From Chamaesiphon sp. 336R_metabinner_41 (GTDB lineage Bacteria > Cyanobacteriota > Cyanobacteriia > Cyanobacteriales > Chamaesiphonaceae): 42,049 nucleotides of DNA. Of the stretch, positions 1 through 7,412 are shown one piece after another (position 1 is the stretch's first letter; every line of letters starts with the position of its first letter). The position numbers were made by a program, and so were the translations under genes. The notes beneath the pieces are model-generated. The model worked only from the letters and a program-made list of their open reading frames with translations, was not told where the DNA came from and ran no database searches. The stretch covers positions 1 to 42,049 of the forward strand of contig JANYDE010000147.1 of NCBI GenBank assembly GCA_025359915.1, in the 5' to 3' direction.

Positions 1-173
1 CTGTCGTTGAGACCGTTATTGACCAGTTGAAGAATATTTCTCAAATTGAGCATTCTCGGCATCGCTCTCCTGTTAACTGTTTTGTTAACATTCTCTGTGG
101 GTTAATTGCTTATTGCCATCAACCCAAGAAGCCAGGAATCGCTATGCAGCACAATTTGATCTGTTCTGCTTAA
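1..173 (+). mobile_element. Transposase C-terminal fragment (probably IS982-type)
   Basis: The frame beginning at base 3 is open from the window edge and reads [14 protein letters not shown], then IEHSRHRSP and AYCHQPKKP, stopping at 171-173. This resembles the C-terminal end of cyanobacterial transposases usually filed under IS982; the family name is from memory and is the less certain part. Only about 56 residues are inside the window. The last dozen residues do not look like a normal transposase end and may be read-through into flanking DNA. I see no clear terminal inverted repeat between the stop and the following ATPase fragment, so this is probably a decayed element end. Confidence 0.6.
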
Positions 174-590
174 CCCGAACTCACGTTAGTTAATGGTGCG
201 CCAGGTACTGGCAAAACTGTCTGGACACAATTGATCGCCAAAGAAGTCCTGATGCCCTTAGGTTTTGTCATCTTTATTCTCGATCATGATGCCGTCGAAA
301 ACTTCGTCCCGCCGAGCTATTTAGAGCGGATTTGTCTAATTATTAATGAAGCCGATAATCTCGCAAAAAATCGTGCCCTCGAATCAGCTCAAGATAATAG
401 TAAAACTGAACATATTTTAAGTCTGCTTGATGGCACCCTTTATCAAAGCGTAATCGATGAATCTGGAATCCATCTTCAGCAAAAACTAGTAGTATTAATG
501 ACCTGCAATACAACCGATCGCATGGATCCAGCTTTATTACGAAAAGGACGCATTGACTTCACCTATGAATTCGTTCACAAATTCGTCTAA
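174..590 (+). pseudogene. AAA-family ATPase remnant, lacking its N-terminus
   Basis: Directly after the transposase stop, and in the same frame, is a P-loop (NGAPGTGKT, bases 192-218). It is followed by a Walker-B-like stretch (ICLIINEAD, with Asn where Asp is usual) and a sensor region (TCNTTDRMDPALLRKGRID) like that of BCS1/CDC48-type AAA ATPases. There is no start codon before the P-loop; the first usable one is a TTG at 231, already past it, so the N-terminal part is missing. The protein also stops about 10 residues after the GRID motif, where family members normally continue with a helical lid. I infer a gene broken by the neighbouring insertion element. A short functional ATPase starting at 231 would lack ATP-binding residues and is unlikely. 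Confidence 0.7.
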
Positions 591-679
591 ACTAGTGGGA
601 CAGAAAGCCAACTGTCTTGTCTCGCTGTCTTGTCGTTTTTTGGAAAAGTCGGCTTTATCGCCGTAATGCTGGAAATCTC

Positions 680-1756
680 CTAATCTTCACATTTAGGACG
701 GGCAAAAATGCCTGGATATGGCTCCGGCGAGAATACTCCCTGCGGATGAGTGAGTAAATATCGATCGCAAATATCGAACAACTCTACCTCATTCTTTGCT
801 CGCCGCATCTCCCGCAGGAACCCACCCTCAGCATCGACACTTTGCCCGATATAGTTGAGATACATTTTCAGATGGCTAATTCTTGATTTTTCTGGCACAG
901 CTTGGGCCGTTGGCATCCGGTATAATCGATCGATATATTCCCGCACCTGCTCCAGCGTCACCACCGTAATCTCCGCTCCCGACAATGCCTCCCAAATTTG
1001 TCTAAAAATCCAAGGATTGCGGATTGCCGATCTGCCGATCATTACCCCCGCAGCCTGCGTCTGAGACAGCACCGACATCGCTGTCGCTGCCGAACTCACA
1101 TTTCCATTTGCTAGAACTGGACAGCGCAACCTTGCCACCGCCTGAGCGATCGCATCGTAATGCACTGCCCCATGATATGCTTCTTTCACAGTACGACCGT
1201 GCAAACTGAGTAGATCGATATTGTGTTTATCAATTAGACTTAGGACTCGATCGAATTCACTCGTATCCTCAAACCCAATCCGCATTTTCACCGTCAACCG
1301 CCCTGCCACGTTCGCTCTCAACTCGCCTAAAATTCGATCGATCTTGTCAGGATCCCGCAACAATCCACCCCCCACATTCTTTCGGTAAATCCTCGGCGCA
1401 GGACATCCCATATTTAGATCTATTCCTGCTACTGGATAGTCACTCAATAACTTGGCAATCCGCACCAAATCGGGAATACTCTCCCCAATCATCTGGGCAA
1501 AGATCGGCTTACCAGTGGTATTCTCAGTAATCGATCGCAAGATCGGTTTATCCAACCGAGAACTCTCATGCACCCGAAAATACTCAGTGAAAAAGTAATC
1601 GGGACAACCATATTCAGCGATGACATTCATAAAGCAAATATCCGTCACATCCTGCATCGGTGCCAATGCTGTTACGGAACCTAATCCCAGGGTTAGAGGC
1701 TGATGAACTGAGATGAGATTCTCACTCTGAGAAGCGATGCTAACGGAAAGTGACAT
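680..1756 (-). CDS. dus: tRNA-dihydrouridine synthase (Dus family, DusC-like)
   Basis: Flavoenzyme that reduces specific uridines in tRNA to dihydrouridine using FMN and NAD(P)H. The 358-residue length suits the family plus a short N-terminal extension. Visible landmarks are the barrel opening LAPMQDVTD (residues 31-39), the catalytic cysteine in DLNMGCPAP (Cys118), the phosphate-contact lysine in VKMRIGF (Lys157), SLHGRT (His186), the FMN-binding NGNV (217-220) and IGRSAIRNPWIF (240-251). ITEYF-like wording near residue 57 (FFTEYFRV) resembles DusC more than DusA/B, but the subtype is a guess. The ATG at 1756 is the only sensible start; no strong Shine-Dalgarno precedes it. It stands alone, with the AAA remnant on one side and plsY on the other. 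Confidence 0.93.
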   Translation of the reverse strand: MSLSVSIASQSENLISVHQPLTLGLGSVTALAPMQDVTDICFMNVIAEYGCPDYFFTEYFRVHESSRLDKPILRSITENTTGKPIFAQMIGESIPDLVRIAKLLSDYPVAGIDLNMGCPAPRIYRKNVGGGLLRDPDKIDRILGELRANVAGRLTVKMRIGFEDTSEFDRVLSLIDKHNIDLLSLHGRTVKEAYHGAVHYDAIAQAVARLRCPVLANGNVSSAATAMSVLSQTQAAGVMIGRSAIRNPWIFRQIWEALSGAEITVVTLEQVREYIDRLYRMPTAQAVPEKSRISHLKMYLNYIGQSVDAEGGFLREMRRAKNEVELFDICDRYLLTHPQGVFSPEPYPGIFARPKCED

Positions 1757-1917
1757 AGGAATAATTAGTTTTCAAATACCGCTATCTGGTTATAATTCTA
1801 AACATGATTTTTTAACTCAACCATGATTGACTAAAAGGGTGGATGTAAAGAGTAGAAATATGTCACTTTTTAACCAAAACAGCAGTCGATATTGCTTACC
1901 TTTTCCGAATTCTAAAT

Positions 1918-2568
1918 CTAAGTAGTCGATTCTAATTTCTGTCCTAATTTTGGCTCGGTACCAGCGATAACTCTTTGGATATTGGTGCTGTGTCGCCAGA
2001 TTACGTAAATACCGCCGATGATCGCAAATATAACAGATGGTAATGGTCGATCGAATAATAGCATCCAAACAGTAACAGACATTGCGGCGGCGATCGAACT
2101 AATCGAGACAATCCGACTAATTGCGATCGAAATCCCAAATATCGCGATTGCAGCTAGCCCAACTTGCCACGACATCGCTAGTAAAACGCCGATCCCAGTC
2201 GCCACAGACTTACCACCACCGAAATTCAACCAAATCGATTTACTGTGTCCTAGAATCGCACCTAGCGCGGCTAATGGGATTAAATAATCTTGCCATTCAC
2301 CTGGAATAGTGGGAAACAGATTGAAGGTAAATATACTAGTTGCGATCGATACTGCTACAGCTCCTTTAACTGCATCAATTAATAACACGATCGATCCTGG
2401 CACCTTACCCACTATCCTCAATACATTCGTTGCCCCCGTAGAACCAGAACCATGTTCGCGAATATCGATTCCTTTAAATATTTTGGCGGCTAAATATCCC
2501 GTCGGAAATGAACCGAGAAAATACGAAACAGTGAATACACCTATAGCGATAATAATATTAATTAGCAT
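1918..2568 (-). CDS. plsY: Glycerol-3-phosphate acyltransferase PlsY
   Basis: Integral membrane enzyme that transfers an acyl group from acyl-phosphate to glycerol-3-phosphate, the first step of phosphatidic acid synthesis. All three signature loops are present: GSFPTGYL near the N-terminus, HGSGSTGATNV around residues 39-49, and GHSKSIWLNFGGGKSVATG in the second half. Several hydrophobic helices cover most of the protein. I chose the ATG at 2568, giving MLINIII, which matches the usual short PlsY N-terminus. A TTG at 2592 would add eight polar residues and has GGGAG overlapping it, so it is less likely. A nested inverted-repeat element lies just upstream, separating it from the DUF3086 gene on the same strand. 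Confidence 0.95.
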   Translation of the reverse strand: MLINIIIAIGVFTVSYFLGSFPTGYLAAKIFKGIDIREHGSGSTGATNVLRIVGKVPGSIVLLIDAVKGAVAVSIATSIFTFNLFPTIPGEWQDYLIPLAALGAILGHSKSIWLNFGGGKSVATGIGVLLAMSWQVGLAAIAIFGISIAISRIVSISSIAAAMSVTVWMLLFDRPLPSVIFAIIGGIYVIWRHSTNIQRVIAGTEPKLGQKLESTT

Positions 2569-2604
2569 GTCAATTTCAAATAAATCTCCCAACTATACAG
2601 ATCC

Positions 2605-2746
2605 GTAGGGGCGGGTTTATGCTAGCAATTTCCGCAACCTATAGATAACTTTAAAACAAACCCGCCCTAACATCACTAGTGGGTGAGGGCGGGTTTGAAC
2701 GAAATTTTTATTACAAGCCATATTAATCGCATAAACCCGCCCCTAC
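2605..2746. repeat. 142-bp nested inverted-repeat element (MITE-like)
   Basis: The ends are perfect 18-bp inverted repeats: GTAGGGGCGGGTTTATGC at 2605-2622 and its reverse complement at 2729-2746. Inside is a second hairpin with 12-bp arms, CAAACCCGCCCT (2657-2668) and AGGGCGGGTTTG (2686-2697), sharing the same CGGGTTT core. A possible short direct repeat ACAGAT occurs at 2597-2602 and 2745-2750, though the right copy overlaps the terminal repeat. It contains no gene. It looks like a non-autonomous mobile repeat, but no transposase partner is visible. Confidence 0.75.
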
Positions 2747-2767
2747 AGATGGTTTGCAATTTCAAAT

Positions 2768-4063
2768 TTAACGATATTCGCGATAATCATCTAATTGTTG
2801 ATTGGGATCGGGTGCGAATGCCAACCAGAGCGGGTATTGCAAGATTGATAGATCGATCTTACCTTCCGAATTATCGATGATAATTAACGGCATTTCCTTA
2901 TTGGCGACAATTCGATCAACCTTTTGAACCAAAGCTTCAGGATCTTCAAATAAAATTATTCCACCATTGCCACCAAAATCGGTCTTGGACAGCCCTAAAC
3001 AGTCCTGAAAGCCTCTGCGCCAGTCCCCTAGTCTTTCCGGTAGGTTGGCGAGGACGAGAGTGCGGAGATAGTCACCGTATAGCTCTCGCAATGCTGATAC
3101 TGCGGCGGCGGCGATGATGATATTTTGTAAGCGGCTCCCCATCGTGCGCACGGCTCCCCGTCCATCTTTGGTGAAGAACCAGTCGGATACTTTCTCTGCG
3201 TGAACTGCTTCGAGGGTGCGGCGGAGTTGCCAGGTGGGGGCATAATAGTCTGGAGCGTTGCGATATCGATCGATCGAACTACGGACTTTTCCAGCGGTAG
3301 ACTTGAAAGCAGGTTCGGCAAATTGGGGGTTTTGATTTCGAGGTGAAGGTGTGGCGATTGGGGTTGGCGCGATGGGTGTTTGGATCCGAATTTGCGCGGG
3401 TGGGGGTTGGGGAAATTCGATTTCTTCGGCGATGACAACTAAATCTTGGAGACTACCGACGAGATAATCTTTGAATCCTTGTAGACGAATAGCGATATCT
3501 TGAGAGCCACCTGCAAAACTTTTGTTAATTTCTTCTTTAATTCGATCTCGTCTACGTTCGAGTTGTTCGACGGAGATTTGCAGTTTTTGGCGACGTTGTT
3601 CGAGATCGGTGACTGAAGTTTGGATGATTTGTCCGAAACTGGTTTGGGTATAGACGATCTGTTGTTCTAGTTGAGTGTGGGTTGCTTGAAGTTTGGCGAT
3701 TTCGGCTTTAATTTCGGATTCTGCACGCAGCAATGGTGCAATTTTGGGTTCGGCGATAGCAACTAGTTCGATCTTTTCTTCTGGCTCAGGCTCTATGTCT
3801 TGACTAATTTCATCTAGCAACATATTCCAATTATCATCGAGTGATAATGATGTATCTGCAACGGTTCCAATTGGCTCAGGTATTGGTGCTGGAGACTGAT
3901 TTTCAACGGGTTGAGATTCGGTAATTTCGCCACTATCCCAGATATCTCCCAGTGGCTCTGGTACTGACGAGATTTCTTCTACCACTCGAACATCAATAAT
4001 TTCTGGTGTGCTTGGGGTTGATGTGAGATTTGGTTGATGATTTACAGTTCCGTCAGGGTTCAT
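2768..4063 (-). CDS. DUF3086 domain protein with central coiled coil
   Basis: A 431-residue protein of the cyanobacterial DUF3086 family, of unknown function. The first 110 residues are acidic and proline-rich (low complexity). Residues about 113-190 form a predicted coiled coil rich in Glu, Gln and Arg (for example LEQRRQKLQISVEQLERRR). A proline-rich linker with PPPAQIRIQTPIAPTP follows, and then the compact C-terminal domain from about residue 250, including WQLRRTLEAVHAEKVSDWFF and GGIILFEDPEALVQKVDR. No signal peptide or membrane helix is seen. Its ATG at 4063 lies 37 bp after the stop of the DUF3119 gene on the same strand, so the two are probably cotranscribed. Family assignment is from memory of the conserved C-terminus. 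Confidence 0.8.
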   Translation of the reverse strand: MNPDGTVNHQPNLTSTPSTPEIIDVRVVEEISSVPEPLGDIWDSGEITESQPVENQSPAPIPEPIGTVADTSLSLDDNWNMLLDEISQDIEPEPEEKIELVAIAEPKIAPLLRAESEIKAEIAKLQATHTQLEQQIVYTQTSFGQIIQTSVTDLEQRRQKLQISVEQLERRRDRIKEEINKSFAGGSQDIAIRLQGFKDYLVGSLQDLVVIAEEIEFPQPPPAQIRIQTPIAPTPIATPSPRNQNPQFAEPAFKSTAGKVRSSIDRYRNAPDYYAPTWQLRRTLEAVHAEKVSDWFFTKDGRGAVRTMGSRLQNIIIAAAAVSALRELYGDYLRTLVLANLPERLGDWRRGFQDCLGLSKTDFGGNGGIILFEDPEALVQKVDRIVANKEMPLIIIDNSEGKIDLSILQYPLWLAFAPDPNQQLDDYREYR

Positions 4064-4100
4064 AGATTTAGGATTTAGGATTTAGGAACAGTATTGCTCT

Positions 4101-4499
4101 TCAATCATTCTTTGCTAGAGGATAATAATATTCGAGACAAGTACGCAATACTTGTGGATCGAAGATTATTGGTAAGAAGTGAATGCTGTTGACTTCTTTA
4201 AAGTAAAACAAAATGGGTACAGGCTGCCAAAATATCTGCCATGTTTCCCATTCTTGGTAGGGAAATGTACGGATTAATTTACTCCCACGATAGACTTCTA
4301 AGGCGGTTGGGGTGAATTTTAGTTTGATGATTGCAGTCTGAATCGTCAGAAACAATCCGAATATCCCAATTACGATACCAACCCACAATTGAATCGCCGC
4401 GATAGGTATCGCCGTCGCGGTGAGAACTAATGGAATTGTATAGCTAGGTTCGAGTTCGACGATTGCAGGTAGTTGATTTGATTCTGGGATGCTTGTCAT
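4101..4499 (-). CDS. DUF3119 family small membrane protein
   Basis: A 132-residue protein with two adjacent hydrophobic segments (about residues 22-60, including LVLTATAIPIAAIQLWVG and GIFGLFLTIQTAIIKL). A soluble C-terminal part resembling a PH-like fold follows, with LEVYRGSKLIRTFPYQEWETW and the aromatic run WQPVPILFYFKE. This is the pattern of the cyanobacterial and plastid DUF3119 family, whose role is unknown. It is upstream of, and 37 bp from, the DUF3086 gene, suggesting one transcript. ATG at 4499 is preceded by an A/T-rich leader. Function cannot be read from sequence. Confidence 0.8.
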   Translation of the reverse strand: MTSIPESNQLPAIVELEPSYTIPLVLTATAIPIAAIQLWVGIVIGIFGLFLTIQTAIIKLKFTPTALEVYRGSKLIRTFPYQEWETWQIFWQPVPILFYFKEVNSIHFLPIIFDPQVLRTCLEYYYPLAKND

Positions 4500-4520
4500 C
4501 TTTAATTAGTTAATTAATCG

Positions 4521-4647
4521 TAGGTTGGGTTGCGGATGCGCGCTCGTCGGGTCTCCCGACGGTTTAGCGCACCAAGCAGAAGAATGAAACCCAACACTTC
4601 TAGTGCTGGTGGGTTTGTTGGGTTTTGCTTGATCGCAACCCAGCCTA
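4521..4647. repeat. 127-bp inverted-repeat element of the GGTTGGGTT type
   Basis: Ends TAGGTTGGGTTGCG (4521-4534) and CGCAACCCAGCCTA (4634-4647) are inverted repeats matching at 13 of 14 positions. Inside are a short perfect hairpin GTCGGG/CCCGAC (4546-4560) and AACCCAACA/TGTTGGGTT-type words. This is a familiar style of dispersed intergenic repeat in cyanobacteria. The 60-codon frame running through it (4514-4696, minus) is explained by the repeat and is not called as a gene. Confidence 0.65.
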
Positions 4648-4747
4648 TATTTCTATCTCTTAAAAGCATAGATATTTTGGTACCTATTAAGGGCACCTCT
4701 ACAGGTTAATTGTGTAGGGGGTGGCTCTATGTTTGACAGTAGTGTTT

Positions 4748-5587
4748 TTATGTTAAACCTTCAAATAATTTATCGATTTGAGGATTTAGTTCATTAGATA
4801 GGTACGATCGAGTCTGTTGTTGAATCTGATTGATGGATCGATCGATCGATTCATTGACGACATCTAATAATCGATCGCATGAAATAGCATACTTTAATTG
4901 GGTTGGTTTATCCCCATCTTTGCTACTATTAAATAAACCTGTCGGACGGACACAAACCTCGCTGTAGATCAATTCCTGCTTGGGATTGAATCTTGCACCT
5001 AGACTGACGAAGTAGAATCTGTCAACAGTTTTTAGTACTAATCGTTCTGTCTGAATAAAGCTATTTACATACTCAGTACTCATAATCCTTCTCGGCTTGG
5101 TTACTGGTTGAATTTCTGTAGCTAAATGCTGTTGCAATGATTGAACACTACGATTGACAATCGCGATCGTACTTTGTTGTTTTTGCCCTAACTGTTCTTC
5201 AACTTCCATTTGAATATGAGTAAGAGCTGATTCCATAAAAGCCTCGGCATCTTTTTTGAAATCAAACTGCAAAATACCTGTAGAACTAAATTCTAATTTA
5301 GACTTAAACCAATGCACCGGATGACGCGGGGGAAAGCCCTTCTCATCTTCCATATTTTCAATATGGGAAGTCATCACCCGCTGTAAAAATGGCATCTTTT
5401 CCTGCTCCTTTTCTAGCAGGAAATGCCGAAAAGATTTACTTAATCGATCCTGGATTTCACCAATATCAATCTTAAGTTCGTCATCTAGATTTGCTTGTAG
5501 TCGATCGATAGTAGCTATACTTTCGGCACGCAAAGTACTGAGATTAACGGTTGCTAAATTAACATCGATCGTTTTACTACTATCCAT
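4748..5587 (-). CDS. Unrecognised 279-residue protein
   Basis: I do not recognise a family. The protein has no signal peptide or membrane helix. The N-terminal third is helical and charged (LRAESIATIDRLQANLDDEL, then FLLEKEQEKMPFLQRVMTSH). A conserved-looking patch GFPPRHPVHWFKSKLEF follows at about residues 84-100, then QTERLVLKTVDRFYFVSLG (about 178-196) and a beta-rich stretch with YSEVCVRPTGLF. The C-terminus is helical and Gln-rich (SINQIQQQTRSYLSNEL). The helical tail loosely recalls C-termini of cyanobacterial dynamin-like proteins, but there is no GTPase domain and I do not claim that. ATG at 5587; it lies 44 bp downstream of trpF on the same strand, so could be in one transcript with it. 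Confidence 0.75.
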   Translation of the reverse strand: MDSSKTIDVNLATVNLSTLRAESIATIDRLQANLDDELKIDIGEIQDRLSKSFRHFLLEKEQEKMPFLQRVMTSHIENMEDEKGFPPRHPVHWFKSKLEFSSTGILQFDFKKDAEAFMESALTHIQMEVEEQLGQKQQSTIAIVNRSVQSLQQHLATEIQPVTKPRRIMSTEYVNSFIQTERLVLKTVDRFYFVSLGARFNPKQELIYSEVCVRPTGLFNSSKDGDKPTQLKYAISCDRLLDVVNESIDRSINQIQQQTRSYLSNELNPQIDKLFEGLT

Positions 5588-5630
5588 TCTGTCGCCTCTG
5601 AACTCCTAATCTCTCGAAATACCGTAACCT

Positions 5631-6272
5631 TTATTTTAGCTCAAGTAGACTGCTCAAATTGGTAAATAGTCGATCGACTAACGCCAAATCCTTATTACCT
5701 GGAGAGACTTCCACCCCGCTCGAAAGATCGATCCCATCTGGGTGCAATTGACTCAACGCCGTACAAATATTATCAGGAGTCAATCCCCCCGCCAATAGCC
5801 ACGGGATTGGCGGTGTAAATGCCGATAGCTGCTCCCAATTTAGAGTTTGCCCCGTACCCCCCAAAGCATCGGGATGATAGGCATCCAACAGCAACGTATC
5901 CACCACCTCACTATAAGCGGCGATCTTATCTAAATCCATATTGTCACGCACTCGCCACGCCTTAATAATTTCCGTCTCTGGTAAAGCCTCCCGCAACTCC
6001 TGACAGAATTCTATCGATTCATTCCCATGAAGCTGAACCGTATTTAATTCAGTTATTCCCACCACATACGCAATCGTCATCACCGAAAAATCCGCAAACA
6101 CCCCCACCGTATTCGCCACATTCCCCAACGCCGTAATTAATGGGTGCAACTTAGTCAGATCCAAATAGCGCGGCGAACTCGGTACACAAATAAACCCCAA
6201 ATCCGTCGCCCCCATCCGAGCAATCTCCATACCCTGCTCGACACTAGTAATTCCACAAATTTTAATCCGCAT
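5631..6272 (-). CDS. trpF: Phosphoribosylanthranilate isomerase TrpF
   Basis: Cytosolic beta/alpha-barrel enzyme of tryptophan synthesis, converting N-(5'-phosphoribosyl)anthranilate to CdRP. Landmarks are MRIKICGIT with the general-base cysteine (Cys6), the general-acid aspartate in LLLDAYHPDALGGTG, LLAGGLTPDNI and the phosphate-binding DLSSGVEVSPGNKD. About 213 residues is the normal length. I prefer the ATG at 6272, with AGGA about 9 bases upstream, over the adjoining GTG at 6275. It is not beside other trp genes, as is usual in cyanobacteria; trpG lies about 4 kb away on the other strand. Confidence 0.96.
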   Translation of the reverse strand: MRIKICGITSVEQGMEIARMGATDLGFICVPSSPRYLDLTKLHPLITALGNVANTVGVFADFSVMTIAYVVGITELNTVQLHGNESIEFCQELREALPETEIIKAWRVRDNMDLDKIAAYSEVVDTLLLDAYHPDALGGTGQTLNWEQLSAFTPPIPWLLAGGLTPDNICTALSQLHPDGIDLSSGVEVSPGNKDLALVDRLFTNLSSLLELK

Positions 6273-6447
6273 CACTCTTTCCTAAATCTAACAGCTTTCC
6301 CTTTCCCCTTTCCCCTTTTCCCTTTCTCCTATTAAGAAATGTATCTAACTTTAGCAACATTTGTTAATTCTTAGGACAAATTATCAGATTGGGACACTCG
6401 TTAGCTAATAATTGGTGGATGAATTTTAATGATAGGAGCATTTACCT

Positions 6448-6714
6448 TTGTTAAATAACTTAATTATTGCAGCGATTCCTCATACCGAACCTTGGGGCTT
6501 TAACACAGCCTTGGTGATGATTATTTGCAACCTAGTTGCTGTGGCAATCGGTCGATTTGCGATCGCAAATCCTGGCGGTGGGCCTGATTTACCCGTTGGT
6601 AAACCAGATCTATTTCGGAATTTTAACTTACCAGAATTGCTTGCTACATTCAGTTTTGGACACATTCTCGGAGTTGGGATGATCCTCGGATTGACTAACG
6701 CAGGTGCGATCTAG
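6448..6714 (+). CDS. psaK: Photosystem I subunit PsaK, first copy
   Basis: An 88-residue thylakoid protein of the photosystem I periphery. PsaK has two transmembrane helices, and both are seen here (about residues 18-38, ALVMIICNLVAVAIG; and about 64-86, TFSFGHILGVGMILGL). They are linked by a glycine- and proline-rich cytoplasmic loop (ANPGGGPDLPVGKPDLF). The FGHILG and MILGL words in helix 2 are typical of the family. No ATG is available; the TTG at 6448 sits nine bases after AGGAG (6434-6438), which decides the start. A second, shorter psaK follows 130 bp downstream. The two differ mostly in the loop. Confidence 0.93.
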   Translation: MLNNLIIAAIPHTEPWGFNTALVMIICNLVAVAIGRFAIANPGGGPDLPVGKPDLFRNFNLPELLATFSFGHILGVGMILGLTNAGAI

Positions 6715-6844
6715 AGCGTTTATTTTAGTCTATAGTTCAGACATTATCGATCGAATAATTGATTATTCTTTACGAAAAATAGTCGTCTGATGTAGATAAA
6801 ATACTTTAAAATTGTTTGGATATCTAATTCTTTAGGAGTAAAAT

Positions 6845-7087
6845 ATGTTACATTCTACATTGTTCGCTGCTGCTATCCCTATGAGCCAAGCTTGGTCGCC
6901 GACAGTTGCGATCGTCATGGTTGTTTGCAACGCACTGGGTGTTGCAGCCGCAGCAACTACATCCAAAGTGAAAGCTGGCCCATCAGCAGGTCCTTTGACA
7001 ATGGGTCAAGCCATTGGTGGTACTTGTTTCGGACATATTCTCGGCGCAGGTGCAATCCTCGGATTAACTGGTATTGGTGTAATCTAG
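6845..7087 (+). CDS. psaK: Photosystem I subunit PsaK, second copy
   Basis: An 80-residue paralogue of the preceding gene, with the same two helices (AIVMVVCNALGVAAAA and FGHILGAGAILGLTGIGVI) but a shorter, lysine-containing loop (TTSKVKAGPSAGPLTMGQA) in place of the GGGPDLP loop. ATG at 6845 has AGGAG 7 bases upstream, a stronger initiation site than the TTG of copy one. Some cyanobacteria carry two PsaK types, one of which (PsaK2) is induced in strong light; which copy is which cannot be told from sequence here. The 130-bp gap could hold its own promoter. Confidence 0.95.
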   Translation: MLHSTLFAAAIPMSQAWSPTVAIVMVVCNALGVAAAATTSKVKAGPSAGPLTMGQAIGGTCFGHILGAGAILGLTGIGVI

Positions 7088-7196
7088 ACCAATTTAACTA
7101 CCAACTTAAAATATCCTTCGACTACGCTACAGGTAAAGTTGAGGGATATTTTCATTTGCCCCGATCGATATTCTTCGTCGCTAACCGTCTCGAAAT

Positions 7197-7235
7197 CGAA
7201 AGGTAGGGGCAATTCATGAATTGCCCCACCTTTCG
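7197..7235. repeat. Near-perfect 39-bp palindrome
   Basis: The core GGGGCAATTCATGAATTGCCCC (7206-7227) is a perfect 22-bp palindrome. It is extended by CGAAAGGT on the left and ACCTTTCG on the right, with one unpaired A. The core is a recurrent intergenic word in cyanobacteria. It can form a cruciform or act as a terminator stem about 110 bp after psaK. Confidence 0.7.
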
Positions 7236-7363
7236 ATCGATGTAATTTTAAATTAGTTATTATCGCGCCTATATCTCCTATTATATTATGCTTTGAATAA
7301 AGTGCGAAAAATTCTTCGCACTTCTAAAATTAAAATTTTCTACTCCTAGCAAGCGATGATAAT

Positions 7364-7391
7364 GGTGCGTTATGCTCCGCAGTAACGCACC
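7364..7391. repeat. Hairpin repeat GGTGCGTTA/TAACGCACC
   Basis: Perfect 9-bp arms (7364-7372 and 7383-7391) around the loop TGCTCCGCAG, 21 bp upstream of the cimA start. This GGTGCGTTA...TAACGCACC type is a common dispersed cyanobacterial repeat. Its closeness to the cimA start could affect translation, which is inference only. Confidence 0.6.
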
Positions 7392-7412
7392 CTACGAAAG
7401 CTCCCAACTCCC

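Larger units (their letters stand above)
7088..7412. other. Intergenic region holding two hairpin repeats
   Basis: A 325-bp gap between psaK and cimA. It holds two palindromic repeats, at 7197-7235 and 7364-7391, and A/T-rich filler. No convincing coding frame or RNA gene was seen. The hairpins may end psaK transcription. Confidence 0.6.

Noticed and set aside
1817-2068. 83-codon minus-strand frame overlapping the end of plsY
   Set aside because: It overlaps plsY out of frame, has no family features, and plsY is clearly the real gene.
4514-4696. 60-codon minus-strand frame
   Set aside because: It runs through a dispersed inverted-repeat element, whose structure explains it.
6892-7206. 104-codon plus-strand frame
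   Set aside because: It shadows the second psaK in another frame and has cysteine/tryptophan-rich nonsense composition.
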